From Apricaphanius iberus (Eukaryota > Chordata > Actinopteri > Cyprinodontiformes > Aphaniidae), in the NCBI GenBank assembly GCA_028564705.1, contig JAPXFQ010000993.1:1-64000 (forward strand): a stretch of 64,000 nt of DNA, in the 5' to 3' direction. The notes under the pieces were generated by a model. That model was not told where the DNA came from and did not search any database. It saw nothing but the letters and a program-made list of their open reading frames with translations. The translations under genes were made by a program, and so were the position numbers. The stretch's first letter is position 1, and each line of letters opens with the position of its first letter. Shown piece after piece: positions 10,691-20,475 of this stretch.

Positions 10691-11804
10691 AAAAAAACTA
10701 CTACTACCTAACTACAAAAAATAGCTCTGGATAACCTGGATAAGCCATTGTAAGTATAAGCTTTATCAAAAATGAAGGTTTTAAGCCTATAGAATGGACT
10801 AACTAATGGACGAAGCTAAATACAATGGACTAACCCTCTGGTGACGTCACCCATTGGTTTCGGAAGAGCAGAAAATGAAGCAAACTGAGAGGTTTCCACC
10901 GTCGCCATCTTGTCCGCATCACTGAACTCCTCAGTCTCAGAAAATCCAAAAATGGGCAAGGAAGTGGAGCTGAGCGTGGCACTGTGATGATGGGGGCGGA
11001 GGGTTGACGATCCGAGCCGACATAGATACAAGCTAGTCAGAAGGTAGTCAGAAGGTAACAGAAGCTAACTAAAGCTAAGGTAGGCTGCAGCCGGTATCAG
11101 CAAGAAGGTACGCCGGTTGAGAGAATCTTGCCTCGTTTTTCCACCTGGGTTGCTTTAGACCCAGAAACATCTCAAGGGGGAACACATATCGACATAACAA
11201 GACCCGAATGGGTCGGGTCACTACGGCCAAAAACGGTTGTTTCCATTACCATCTCAGAAGCACGGTAAAGGGCCAGGACATTGGCGGGCTTAGCTTAACA
11301 ACACCTCCAGCAAAAGGCAGTCACAAAGTCATCATGACAACTCAGATCCTCTCAAAAGTTAAAATACTTTTGACTCACCTCACATCTCTCCAACATCAAT
11401 CAATCCAAGCCTCCATCTCCTAAACTCTGTTCCTCACACCTGTACTGATCTAACCAGCGACCATCCAGTCTGTTGAGAGTCCGACTCAGTAGTCTTCCAG
11501 CCTGATCTAGCCAACTCCCACTATCTGACACCGCGGCTCGCCACTGCTTCTCGGTCCTGTCGACTTTGCTGCTCTGCCTCTACCCGACCAGTCCCCTGTT
11601 CAAACCCGTGTGTGTAAAAAAACAGCTCCAATCGGACCTACATCCCTCTTGGCGACCAGACAGAAATTCTCTCCCCCACTGCTAGCAAAGCTCCACCCAT
11701 GTGAAAAGCCTATCCCGAAGCAGAGACTTCTTGAATGGTCTGTTACTGTAATCAATACCACAGAAAGCCATCTTTGTCCTATAAGTATACAATTGACCTC
11801 CACT
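10691..11804. other. Gene-free stretch, unclassified
   Basis: Moderate-GC sequence. Short frames at 10816-11031, 11208-11423 and 11610-11918 have no recognisable domain. No repeat pair was identified here. Confidence 0.4.
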
Positions 11805-12160
11805 TTGGCTGAATGGTTAGCGCGCATGACTCTCACCTGGGAGTCGTGGGATCAAATCCTGCCAGGGCCCTCGTTGTGTACCTTACCATATTTGGCGTTG
11901 CTGGCAGGATCCATGTGATACTGGTAATAAGTCCCTAGATTCAAAATTGGTGGCACCCTGCGCGGGAGCATGAGGACGTGCTTGTGATAAGAGGGGGAGA
12001 GATTTGACAGTGTGGAGGTCCTGTCACTATGGCTCTGTTTTATCATGTGCCCTGGCTGCTTGGCCACAGGGATATCCCTTTGGCTGACTCTCACCCGGGA
12101 GTTGTGGGATCGAATCCCGCCTGGGCCCTCATTGTGTACCTTGCCACACTAAGGCGCAAG
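11805..12160 (+). repeat. Two tRNA-like repeat heads
   Basis: At 11805-11870 'tggctgaatggttagcg' resembles a pol III A box (TRGYNNARNGG) and 'ggatcaaatcc' a B box, and 'gactc...gagtc' can form an anticodon-like stem. The loop is 8 nt and the acceptor stem does not close, so it is not a working tRNA gene. A second, shorter copy at about 12080-12150 ('gggagttgtgggatcgaatcccgcctgggccctc') repeats the second half. Both continue into 'gtgtacctt'. They look like tRNA-derived SINE heads. Confidence 0.5.
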
Positions 12161-12479
12161 CTGTCAGCTACGGTTAGCCACCAGAGTTAGCCTAGATGGA
12201 CCTGTTAATCAAAAGGACATATAATTTCAAGATTAGATTACATCTATATGGAAGAAAAAAATCATACCCCCTCAAAGTTGTCATAATGGTAAACCTGAAC
12301 TATCTAACCTAAAATGTTTTTTTTGAACAAGGCTGTAAACACGTTTATTTTTGTTGTAAAGTTTGCCTTTTTAACATGGGAGACAATAGCTACATTAACT
12401 AATGGGATTTTGCTCCTTTTTGGAGCCCGTTCTTAGCAGATGAGGTTGGATTCTTGGTTGGCTTCAAGTTCTGTAAATC
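12161..12479. other. Short gap before the L1-Tx1 copy
   Basis: AT-rich and unclassified. The start of the LINE copy cannot be fixed exactly. Recognisable reverse-transcriptase similarity begins near 12485, and no target duplication matching the 3' flank was found here. Confidence 0.4.
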
Positions 12480-14761
12480 TCTCTCTGGCACCAACATTTT
12501 ACAAAATGTTGCAGGAAACAAAGGAAAATGGTCGAATATCACCAAACATGAATTCTGCCTACATCAATCTTCTATTAAAACCAGGAAAAGACCCTATGTC
12601 TCCTACCAGTTATCGTCCCATTTCTCTTATCAATGTGGATCTGAAAATAATTTGCAAAGCTCTTGCAAGAAGGATAGAGAAAATAACACCTCTAATAATC
12701 CACCCTGATCAAACAGGTTTTATAAAAGGTAGGCTCTCTTCAACAAATTCACGTAGATTAATAGATTTAATAGATTATTCCCACTGTAAAAACGTCCAAA
12801 CCAATATATTATCTTTAGATGCAGAAAAAGCATTTGATAGAGTTAACTGGAAATTTTTATTTGCAGCCTTAAATAAATTCGGATTCAGTAATTCTTTTGT
12901 AAACTGGTTAAAAATATTATACAGCTCACCAACAGCATGTATTAGGACCAATAATCAAACATCATCAAGGTTCTTTCTTCAGAGAGGTACCAGGCAGGGA
13001 TGTCCACTTTCTCCCTCCCTCTTTGCTATTTTTATTGAACCATTAGCAGCAGCAATCAGGCAAAATAATAATGTTAAAGGTATACAATGCAACAAAATAG
13101 AACATAAAATCAGTCTATACGCAGATGATGTACTACTATTTCTACAGCATTCACAAACTTCCTTGTATCAGGTAATTGAGTTAATAAAATCTTACTCAAG
13201 AGTTTCAGACTATTCCATAAATTGGTTAAAATCTACAGTCCTTCCAATCAACTGTTCTTACCAGAGTCCTGTTGCTTTACAGCTCCGGTCGGGAAATATT
13301 ACATATCTAGGTATCCATATCTCACCAAGACTGTCAGACTTATCTAAGCTAAATTACGTCCCACTTTTAAAAAAAGTGGAAGATGATCTGGCAAGATGGA
13401 AATCCCTTCCAATATCACTTATTGGAAGGGTAGCTACAATAAAAATGATGGTTTTGCCTAGAATCAATTATTTATTCTCAATGATCCCAAGCAAACCATC
13501 ACCTGATTGGTTTAGATCTCTGGACTCTTCTGTTTCTAAATTTCTTTGGAAAGATAAACCCCCACGTATCAGCTTAAAAACACTACAGAAGTCCAAAGAT
13601 AAAGGAGGTCTAGACCTACCAAACTTTCGTCATTATTTCTTAGCCAACAGACTCCAATACACATCAAGATGGGTAAAACACAGTTATATCGATGAGTGCT
13701 GGGTAGATGTAGAACAGACACTATGCAATAAGATAAAACTTTCAGATCTACCTTTTGTTAGCTCAAATATAAAACAAAATGAATGTTTTAAAAGTATTAA
13801 TATCAGCTCCTCTCTGACAGCTTGGTGGGAATTTCTTAAAATGACAAAGACCTCACTAGTCCCATGCAGGCGTACACCCATCTGGAATAACCCGGATATC
13901 TTACAAAAAAAATGCATGATCAACTTTCCAGGCTGGAGTTGTAAAGGAATTGAATACCTGGAGCATATATTTGATGGAACAGACTTTATCCAATTTAATA
14001 CATTGGTTACACAATTCGGAATTAACAAGAATAAATTCTTAGAATACCAACAAATTAAATCAATTATAAAAAATAAATTTAGGCTCAATACAGTTGATTT
14101 ACAAATTCCAGGAAAAGTTTTAGACTTCCTTAATCTTAACCCTCCCAAACTGCTATCTAAAATATACAAAACATTAAATAGAATAGATGAATCAATAGCC
14201 CTTCCTATTTCAAAATGGGAGATGGACTTGTCCATCTCAATAGACCAAAACCTCTTGTCTCAAATTTCATTAAGAACCTTTAAATTTCTTAAAAATCCTA
14301 ATCTACGATTAATACAATATAAAATCCTTCATAGAGTGCAATATACAGGGCAACGGATGTTCAAGATGGGTTATACGCCGTCTGATACCTGTTTACAATG
14401 TACAAGCAATCTACCAGACAATTATATTCATGCTCTTTGGTTCTGCCCACCTGTTAAGAAATATTGGTACCAGATATGTGAAGATCTATCAAAGTGTCTG
14501 AAATGTAATATCACACCTGCTCCCACAGTTTGCTTGCTGGGAAATGTAGATGAAGTTACCATGGATACAAAGTCTATGCAATTATTTTACATCGCCTTAT
14601 GCATCGCTAAGAAAAATATCCTCTTGAACTGGAAAAATAAAAATACTCTGAATATTAATCAATATAGAGATCTCCTTCTGGATTACATTGGTCTAGAAAC
14701 GGCATCTGCCTCCACATCTGATCAATCTTTCTGGTCACCCTTGATCAGTTCCATCACGTAG
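12440..14761 (+). CDS. LINE ORF2 fragment: reverse transcriptase plus C-terminal domain
   Basis: An open frame of 773 codons encodes the C-terminal part of an L1-clade ORF2 protein, which copies the element RNA into DNA at a nicked target site. From residue about 45 the RT fingers are seen (LLLKPGKDP, SYRPISLINVD), then the first catalytic Asp in LDAEKAFDRV (about 126-135), the RQGCPLSPSLF block (about 185-195) and the second Asp pair in YADDVLLFL (227-235). A maturase-like thumb region follows. Near the end a C-x2-C-x8-H-x4-C cluster (CLQC...HALWFC) is typical of L1/Tx1 C-termini. The endonuclease domain is absent. The ATG at 12440 is simply the first Met after a TAG at 12434 and is not a natural start; about the first 15 residues are probably not LINE-derived. 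The protein is truncated and unlikely to act alone. Confidence 0.88.
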   Translation: MRLDSWLASSSVNLSLAPTFYKMLQETKENGRISPNMNSAYINLLLKPGKDPMSPTSYRPISLINVDLKIICKALARRIEKITPLIIHPDQTGFIKGRLSSTNSRRLIDLIDYSHCKNVQTNILSLDAEKAFDRVNWKFLFAALNKFGFSNSFVNWLKILYSSPTACIRTNNQTSSRFFLQRGTRQGCPLSPSLFAIFIEPLAAAIRQNNNVKGIQCNKIEHKISLYADDVLLFLQHSQTSLYQVIELIKSYSRVSDYSINWLKSTVLPINCSYQSPVALQLRSGNITYLGIHISPRLSDLSKLNYVPLLKKVEDDLARWKSLPISLIGRVATIKMMVLPRINYLFSMIPSKPSPDWFRSLDSSVSKFLWKDKPPRISLKTLQKSKDKGGLDLPNFRHYFLANRLQYTSRWVKHSYIDECWVDVEQTLCNKIKLSDLPFVSSNIKQNECFKSINISSSLTAWWEFLKMTKTSLVPCRRTPIWNNPDILQKKCMINFPGWSCKGIEYLEHIFDGTDFIQFNTLVTQFGINKNKFLEYQQIKSIIKNKFRLNTVDLQIPGKVLDFLNLNPPKLLSKIYKTLNRIDESIALPISKWEMDLSISIDQNLLSQISLRTFKFLKNPNLRLIQYKILHRVQYTGQRMFKMGYTPSDTCLQCTSNLPDNYIHALWFCPPVKKYWYQICEDLSKCLKCNITPAPTVCLLGNVDEVTMDTKSMQLFYIALCIAKKNILLNWKNKNTLNINQYRDLLLDYIGLETASASTSDQSFWSPLISSIT

Positions 14762-17700
14762 TGGGGTCGGGCCCTTGATTCCGTGCTGTGGGACACAGTT
14801 GCCGATGTGGAGCTTAAGGGTTGGTGGTGATTGCGGGGAGGTCCTTGGGGGTGGGTCCGCTTGCGGTTCGGCGGTAGGTGCCGTGACCCTCGCCTGGGGT
14901 GGGACTTTGGGGGCTTTGTGTGGTGACTCCTAGTGGCTGCATGCGGCGCCTTAGAGGGGTCATGCTGGCGGACACGGGTTACTGGCCTGGTGCTGTGCTG
15001 CTCTGGGGGGGTCTGGGCTGGGCCTGGGGCTCGGGGTTCTGGGGCGGCGTGCCCTCCGGCTGGGGCCCTGGCTTGGGCTTGGCCGGGGGGGGCCGCTGCC
15101 GTTGGTGCCGGCTGGGGGGGGCTGTGGTCGGCCGATGGTTGGCGGGCGCTGCTGCCCTTTCCATCTCCCCGGGCTGGTTCTCGTCGCTAGCTCCCCGGTT
15201 GCCGCTTTCCGCGTCTGGGCGTCGGCGAGAGTGCGCGGCGGGTTGCGCCGGGTTCCGGCCTCAGCGCGGGGGCCCTCGGACGCTGGCGGTGCCTGGGGCG
15301 TCTCTTATTGGCGGGGAGGCTTTTTACCATCTAGCACAGGCGCTCTTTTTAACGGGGTGCGCTTGGGACGGGAGGGCGTTGAGGGGGAGGGGGGGCTAAA
15401 CTCAACCTGGGTGTCTAGTGACATGTGTTTTGTTAGCAGTGTGAATGTTGGGAAGGATTTAGGTATGCCCCTGGGATGGGGGCTGGTGGATTGCCGGGGC
15501 CCCCATGGGGCTCGGGGGTGCCGCTGCCGTGGGCCCCGACTTGACGTGCTGGGGCCTCCCACCCCTGGTGGATCGGGCCGAACGGGGGTGCCTATTGAAG
15601 TCAGCAGGGGAGCTGGCTCCCTGGGATTGGCAATGGTCACCCCAGTTATTTTCTCCCCATCACCATGCCTCTGTCCACCTGCTCCTTCATTCTACCATTC
15701 ACAAGGCCTTGGGACGTGGGCACTGGGGTGCGGGATGGAGCTTCCGTCTTTGCTACCCGGTGGCGGCCTGGGTCCCGATTTTATTGAGCAACTTAGACAC
15801 TTACACTTGCAACATTTACATGGAACGCACATGTAGGGACCTGGCGGTGTGGCGCATTGGCGCTGGGGGCGGGACCCCTCATGGGGGGCCCCCTATAGGG
15901 GCCCGTTGTGGGGGCCTCGCCTGTGGTGCCGGCACCCACTGGTTAAACGCATCTAGACACTGAGGGCCCGGGGGGGGAGATGGGGGTACCCGGCAGTATT
16001 CCCAATGTCCCCCCCCTCTGTTTTAAGTGCACATTAGAACAACACGCAACAACACCACATTGAGCTGGGGGAGAGAGGCTGGGGGGTCTTTCCACACCCC
16101 TGTTCGTTGGACCATCAGGGGTCGGAGCCCGGATAGAACATCAGGCCGTCTGGTCGGGGTCCTTGGCTGGTGGACTGCTCTTGCCGATGTGGGGGCCTTG
16201 GCGGTCTGCTTGTCCCCGTCCTGGTGGGCAAAGGGGTCTGTCTCCTGGGTGCAGGGGCAGGGTTCTCTATTGGGGCGTCTGTCCCTGGGCCTGGGAGTAT
16301 GGAGTATAGTGTACGTATGGGGGGGTATGAATGAGTGTATAGCGTCCTTTTTTCGTATGTCCTGTATTTGTAAGAATGTGTATGCATGAGAGGGAGGGTA
16401 CGTATGAGCGTCTCTGTCTGTCTATGTCTACCTGTCAGGTTGGGTGTTTGGCTGCTCTCTGGCCTGATGCATCTTCTTCCCTCCCCGTCACTCCCCGTCG
16501 GTGATGGTTGCTCCTGCCCGCTGGTTGATGATGGCTCCCGATGCCTGGGGCCGGGGGGCCCGGCTCGGTCCTGGTGCATGTCGGGCGGGTCCTGGGTGGT
16601 CCGGTGTGTCGGGCGGCCGCTGTTTCGGGCCGACGTCCTCCTTGGATTGACTGGGGCACCTCTTCTGGGGGTGCCGGGGTTGTAGAACAGGTTGGTGCCG
16701 TCCGGTGGATCGGTGGGGACCGTGCCTGGCGCCCAGTTCTTCTGCCGGTTCCAGGACTTCTGCTGGCCGGTCTGTTCACCTGGTGGGGCTGTCCGGCATT
16801 GGCTGGGCCCCTGATCTTGGCGCCCTACGTGGGGCGGGATCTGGACCCGGGAGCTGGAAGATCTGGATGTCCAGGTGCCGGCTGGGCGCGGCCTGGGGAG
16901 GGAGTACATCCGCTGTGGCTCTTGCTGTGGCTCCCTGGCGTGTGGGTGTGTGGAGGCGGGCCGGGTTGTTGGCGGTGGGTATTGGTCCGGGGTGGCGGCG
17001 GCGTGTGTTGTCCGTCGGTTGGCTGCGGATCCTCCTTGCCTGCGGCGGCGGCGGGGGGCCCTTGTCGGCTGGTCCCTGGTTGGGGCCCCGCTGGGGGGCG
17101 GGGTGCCCCTGGTCCCCGTGGCCTCCGGTTCCTGATCCGGGCCCGCCCTGGCATAGCCGGCTACCGGCGGAGCCCGTGGGCTCTTCACTGCGATCTCTCG
17201 GGCCCCAGCATTGCGGCTGGTGGGTGTTCCCCTGGGGCTTCCATCTGTTCCCCTCTTGGCGGGTGATCGACCCTGCGCTGATCCGCCTGTGGCCTCTGTA
17301 CTCTATGGGACCCTGGATGCATACATCTCTTGCCTCCTCCATGTCTGTGCCGATTCCTGTAGGACGGATTGACGGTTCCTTACACCAGCTATCAATCACT
17401 TGCATGGGGAAACCTTATTCAGACCTGCATGCTCGCACAAACACATAGGTGTGGGGACATTGGTGAGGACGGACATATCTTAAGCTGAGGTTATCATCAT
17501 TAGTTAGTTGTTACCAGGAGCTTACCAGAAACATTTGTATTATGTTCATTAATAAATGCTTGTGTGTAGTTAATTTGTAATTCTTAGTTTATTCTACTAG
17601 ATCCGAACTATTGGTTTGGTTCTGTACAGTTTGTCGTTTTTGTTTTGTATTACTGTTTCTCTGCCGTCCGGCAGAGGTGGAGGACTGGGATGTTTTCTTG

Positions 17701-17992
17701 TGTTCTTTGTTTGCCTCCCTGTCTTGTGTCGTCGGTTCGCACCTCTACTGGTCCGGTTTCTTTTCTTCACCTTCTTCCTTTCTTCCTTCTTGTCTCAGTT
17801 TAATGTCCATGACGTCAGGAAATTGAACCCACAGTAATCACTAATGAAGATTTGTCATACATATACATCAAGTGGCGTACTACAGCCACTGTTGGGCTTG
17901 TACTTGGTACTCAGACACCAATTCTGAGTAGCATACTGCTAGACAGGACACGTTAAAAAAAATAAAAATAAAAAAAAATAAAAAAAATAAAA
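12480..17992 (+). mobile_element. L1-Tx1-like LINE, 5'-truncated, long GC-rich 3' region
   Basis: This copy has the RT and C-terminal part of ORF2 (to 14761), then about 3.2 kb of GC- and GT-rich 3' region, ending in 'gacaggacacgt' and an A-rich tail (17954-17992). The endonuclease half of ORF2 and any ORF1 are missing, as expected for 5' truncation. The 3' region matches 2501-5704 over nearly its whole length; differences include an extra block at 15040-15075 and replaced sequence near 15230-15400. The uninterrupted RT frame points to a fairly young insertion. L1-clade membership rests on the YADDVLLFL and LDAEKAFDRV motifs and the C-terminal Cys/His cluster. Confidence 0.85.
14762..17953 (+). 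other. GC-rich 3' region of the L1-Tx1-like LINE
   Basis: About 3.2 kb directly after the ORF2 stop, rich in G and T on the + strand, with many short G-runs (for example near 15006-15012, 15084-15091, 15115-15121 and 15969-15976). It becomes AT-rich in its last 500 bp, then ends in 'gtactacagccactgttggg...gacaggacacgt'. Its independent copy at 2501-5704 shows that it is part of the element. Long frames on both strands reflect base composition. It would be unusually long for a LINE 3' untranslated region. Confidence 0.75.
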
Positions 17993-18479
17993 TGTGGAGG
18001 AGGCCCCAAAGAAAAACAATGCAAGTTAGTACCCAAATAATAATGAAGAAACACAATTGACAATATGTTAACATTCTGAAATAAATCAAACTTAAAGGTG
18101 TTAAGAAACCTGTAAAAATGAAAGTGTTAAGAAACCTGTAAAAAGAAAAAACGGTTAGAAGTAAAATTTGTGTCCTTTCAAAAGTTCATATCTTCTCTTC
18201 TGCCCCTGTTGACGTTCCCTCTGAGACTGCTGGCAGCTGCAGGGGCGTTGAGTTAATGCTTATAAGGAACTCCTCTGTTTCCCAGGTCAAATCATAAATG
18301 ATTATATTTTCCCTGTTTGAAATGAAAATCACTTCATTGATTGCTCATTTCCCCCAAACAACCATGTTCTTCAGGTGGAGCAGGCCCCGCCTCCTGTGTC
18401 TCATCTCACCGGTGTGAGAACAGTCAGTACCTGCTATCACCCTTTTTAGGTAGAATCCAATAGGTTCTTGGAGATTTCC
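17993..18479. other. Unclassified gap
   Basis: AT-rich flank of the LINE, with a short direct repeat ('gtgttaagaaacctgtaaaaa' at about 18099 and 18124). The 18290-18450 part weakly resembles 1-245. No gene is seen. Confidence 0.4.
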
Positions 18480-20100
18480 TGGAGCTTGCGTGAATGCTCA
18501 AGTGCAGGCGCGCATTAGGACCAATGGAAATAGGTGGAGCCTTTGGCCTTCAGCTGGACAGCGTGGGTGGTACGGGCAGACACCAGGAAAGGGCCAGACC
18601 AGCGTGGTTCATGCCACTTTCTCTTAAACACCTTTAGCCAGACCCACTCAGCCTTTGTAGGTGCAGGACCCGGGCCGTGAGCGATGTGCGGAGGAGGTGG
18701 TCACCAAAGACCCAGCCGCTGATGTTCTCCACGGGGGTCAGGAGCAGGATGTGGTGAGACCCAAGGCCTCTGCCAGCCCTTGTAAACATCCCATAAAAGT
18801 AACCTGTTTTGGTCTGGTATACTAATAATTCTTAATGGCCATCAAAGTAATTTGGAGGGCCTGTTGCCAATCAGCCCTGTCTGCGCATTTATGGTAGCCA
18901 ATTTTTCCCCTCAGGTCGAAATCCATTCGCATCACACCAATGTGTGAGCAAATGATTGAATACCATAAGGAATCTGTAACCCCTGACCGGAGTTACCGTG
19001 TTATATGTAATCAATCACCACCTATCCACTTAACCCATACAGGTCATAAACGTCCCCATCACAGGTTTGACAATAGGTCCGGAGTAAAAGTTACCCCAAA
19101 CCTGGCCTTCATAGACTTTATCCAAAATGTAATTTATTGAAAAATGTTAAACCTACTTATTATTTTGCAATCCTCCTGAATTCCAAATATGTTTAAGTAC
19201 TGCAACCATACATCACCACCTCGCAAAAAATTTTATTGTGTACAGCCCTGTGTCAATTTGCTATACTGCCTGTGTTTGCTTGTAACAGCGACTCACTATA
19301 TAAGTCGCAAATGTTCTTGATGAAAAATGTTCTTCAACTTTTCAGTGGGTCATTAATTTACAAGTATCATAATCTGAAGAAAAAAAAAGGACAAAATGTT
19401 GGTAAGCATATAAAATCTTCACTATATCACTTTCCCCTATTAATAATACTTTGATAATGTGATGTTTGTTTTTCTCTTTTCTGAGTCCTGAGTACCCCTG
19501 CAGAATGTTTTGTCCAATTGGAGATTAGTTTCTGCCAGTTACCTCAGCCTTCTATCTCATTCAATATGTGTGGTAATAAGAGGAGTATATACCGAAAATA
19601 ACCACTTATGTAATTTTAGTATATTATCGTAATGCAAATACACCCTTTAAAATGCAACAATTAAACTGTGATTTTACATTGGAATGTAAGATAAAGGTTA
19701 CTTCCTGATTCATTGTTCTTTTATCGGATTTCCACTCCATTTCAATATATTCTAACTGTACTGTGCTGAGAAATTGTTTAAATATCTGATTGAAAGATCC
19801 CTAGGGAAAGAGCAAACCCTTGCGTTATTTTGGTGCATCACAGTTGTTGTTCCTGATCCAATGCTTTGTAAGGGTTGGGTGTGGCGCTTAATGCAGGTTT
19901 AAGAGCCACATTTCTCGCTTTAAGATAATGTATTATTCCTTATTTTCCCCATACCATGTTTGTCTAGATAGAATAATAGTGTTATAACTACAATTTGAGG
20001 GTTTAAATCACCCATTTGTTTTAAGCCTTCAATTTTGTCAGCTATTAATGCTTCAGCCTCAGGTTCATGTAACCCTGAAGGTGTTAGATGGGGTCAGGAT
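18480..20100 (-). mobile_element. Decayed endogenous retrovirus pol remnant, minus strand
   Basis: On the minus strand, about 18670-18520 encodes a stretch with the feel of a retroviral integrase C-terminal domain (a basic 'KRKWHEPRWSGPF' run followed by a beta-strand-like segment). A weaker segment near 20080-19900 resembles the start of a gammaretrovirus-like reverse-transcriptase region. Between and around them stops and frameshifts are frequent and the catalytic RT and integrase cores are not seen. No paired LTRs were found. This is an old, non-functional copy. The integrase part is moderately supported; the RT part is a weak call. Confidence 0.45.
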
Positions 20101-20164
20101 GTTTCAGTTCAAATGTAATTGGCTCAATTTGCATCAGATCAGAGGATCGCAGTGCATGGGGAGC

Positions 20165-20475
20165 CATCTATATTTTCCTATTTTCTTTTATTCAGTTATG
20201 CTGGACAGGTATAAATGTTTTTAAGAACAGGCTCAAAACTTTACCTTTTTGTCTAACTTTTACCTGATTACTATTTATTCTGCTTGTTTACCTACATTGA
20301 TCGTTTTATTTACTTATTTTAAGTATAGTTAAGTTTTAATACACGTCCCTTTTAAAATTTTATGATTTTATTATCCATTCTAGCTTTTGTCATCTTAATC
20401 TGTTGAGCACTTTGAACTGCTCTTTCTGCACGAAAAGTGCTATATAAATAAAGTTTTTAATTGATTTTGATTTGA
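20165..20475 (+). mobile_element. LINE 3' end, plus strand
   Basis: About 20205-20255 encodes 'VFKNRLKTLPF', the 'FKxRLKTxLF' ending typical of many fish LINE ORF2 proteins. An AT-rich 3' region follows, with 'gttgagcactttgaactgct' and a 'gtgctatataaataaagttt' tail ending near 20475. Its first 125 bp recur inverted at 25455-25583. Confidence 0.6.

Noticed and set aside
11805..11870. Possible tRNA gene
   Set aside because: The anticodon loop would be 8 nt, the acceptor stem does not pair, and a second partial copy lies nearby. A tRNA-derived repeat fits better.
13684..14235. A 183-codon minus-strand frame
   Set aside because: It is the shadow of the LINE reverse-transcriptase frame on the plus strand.
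14899..17448. Frames of 240-357 codons in the second GC-rich block
   Set aside because: Same reason: this is the 3' region of the L1-Tx1-like LINE, with no recognisable domain.
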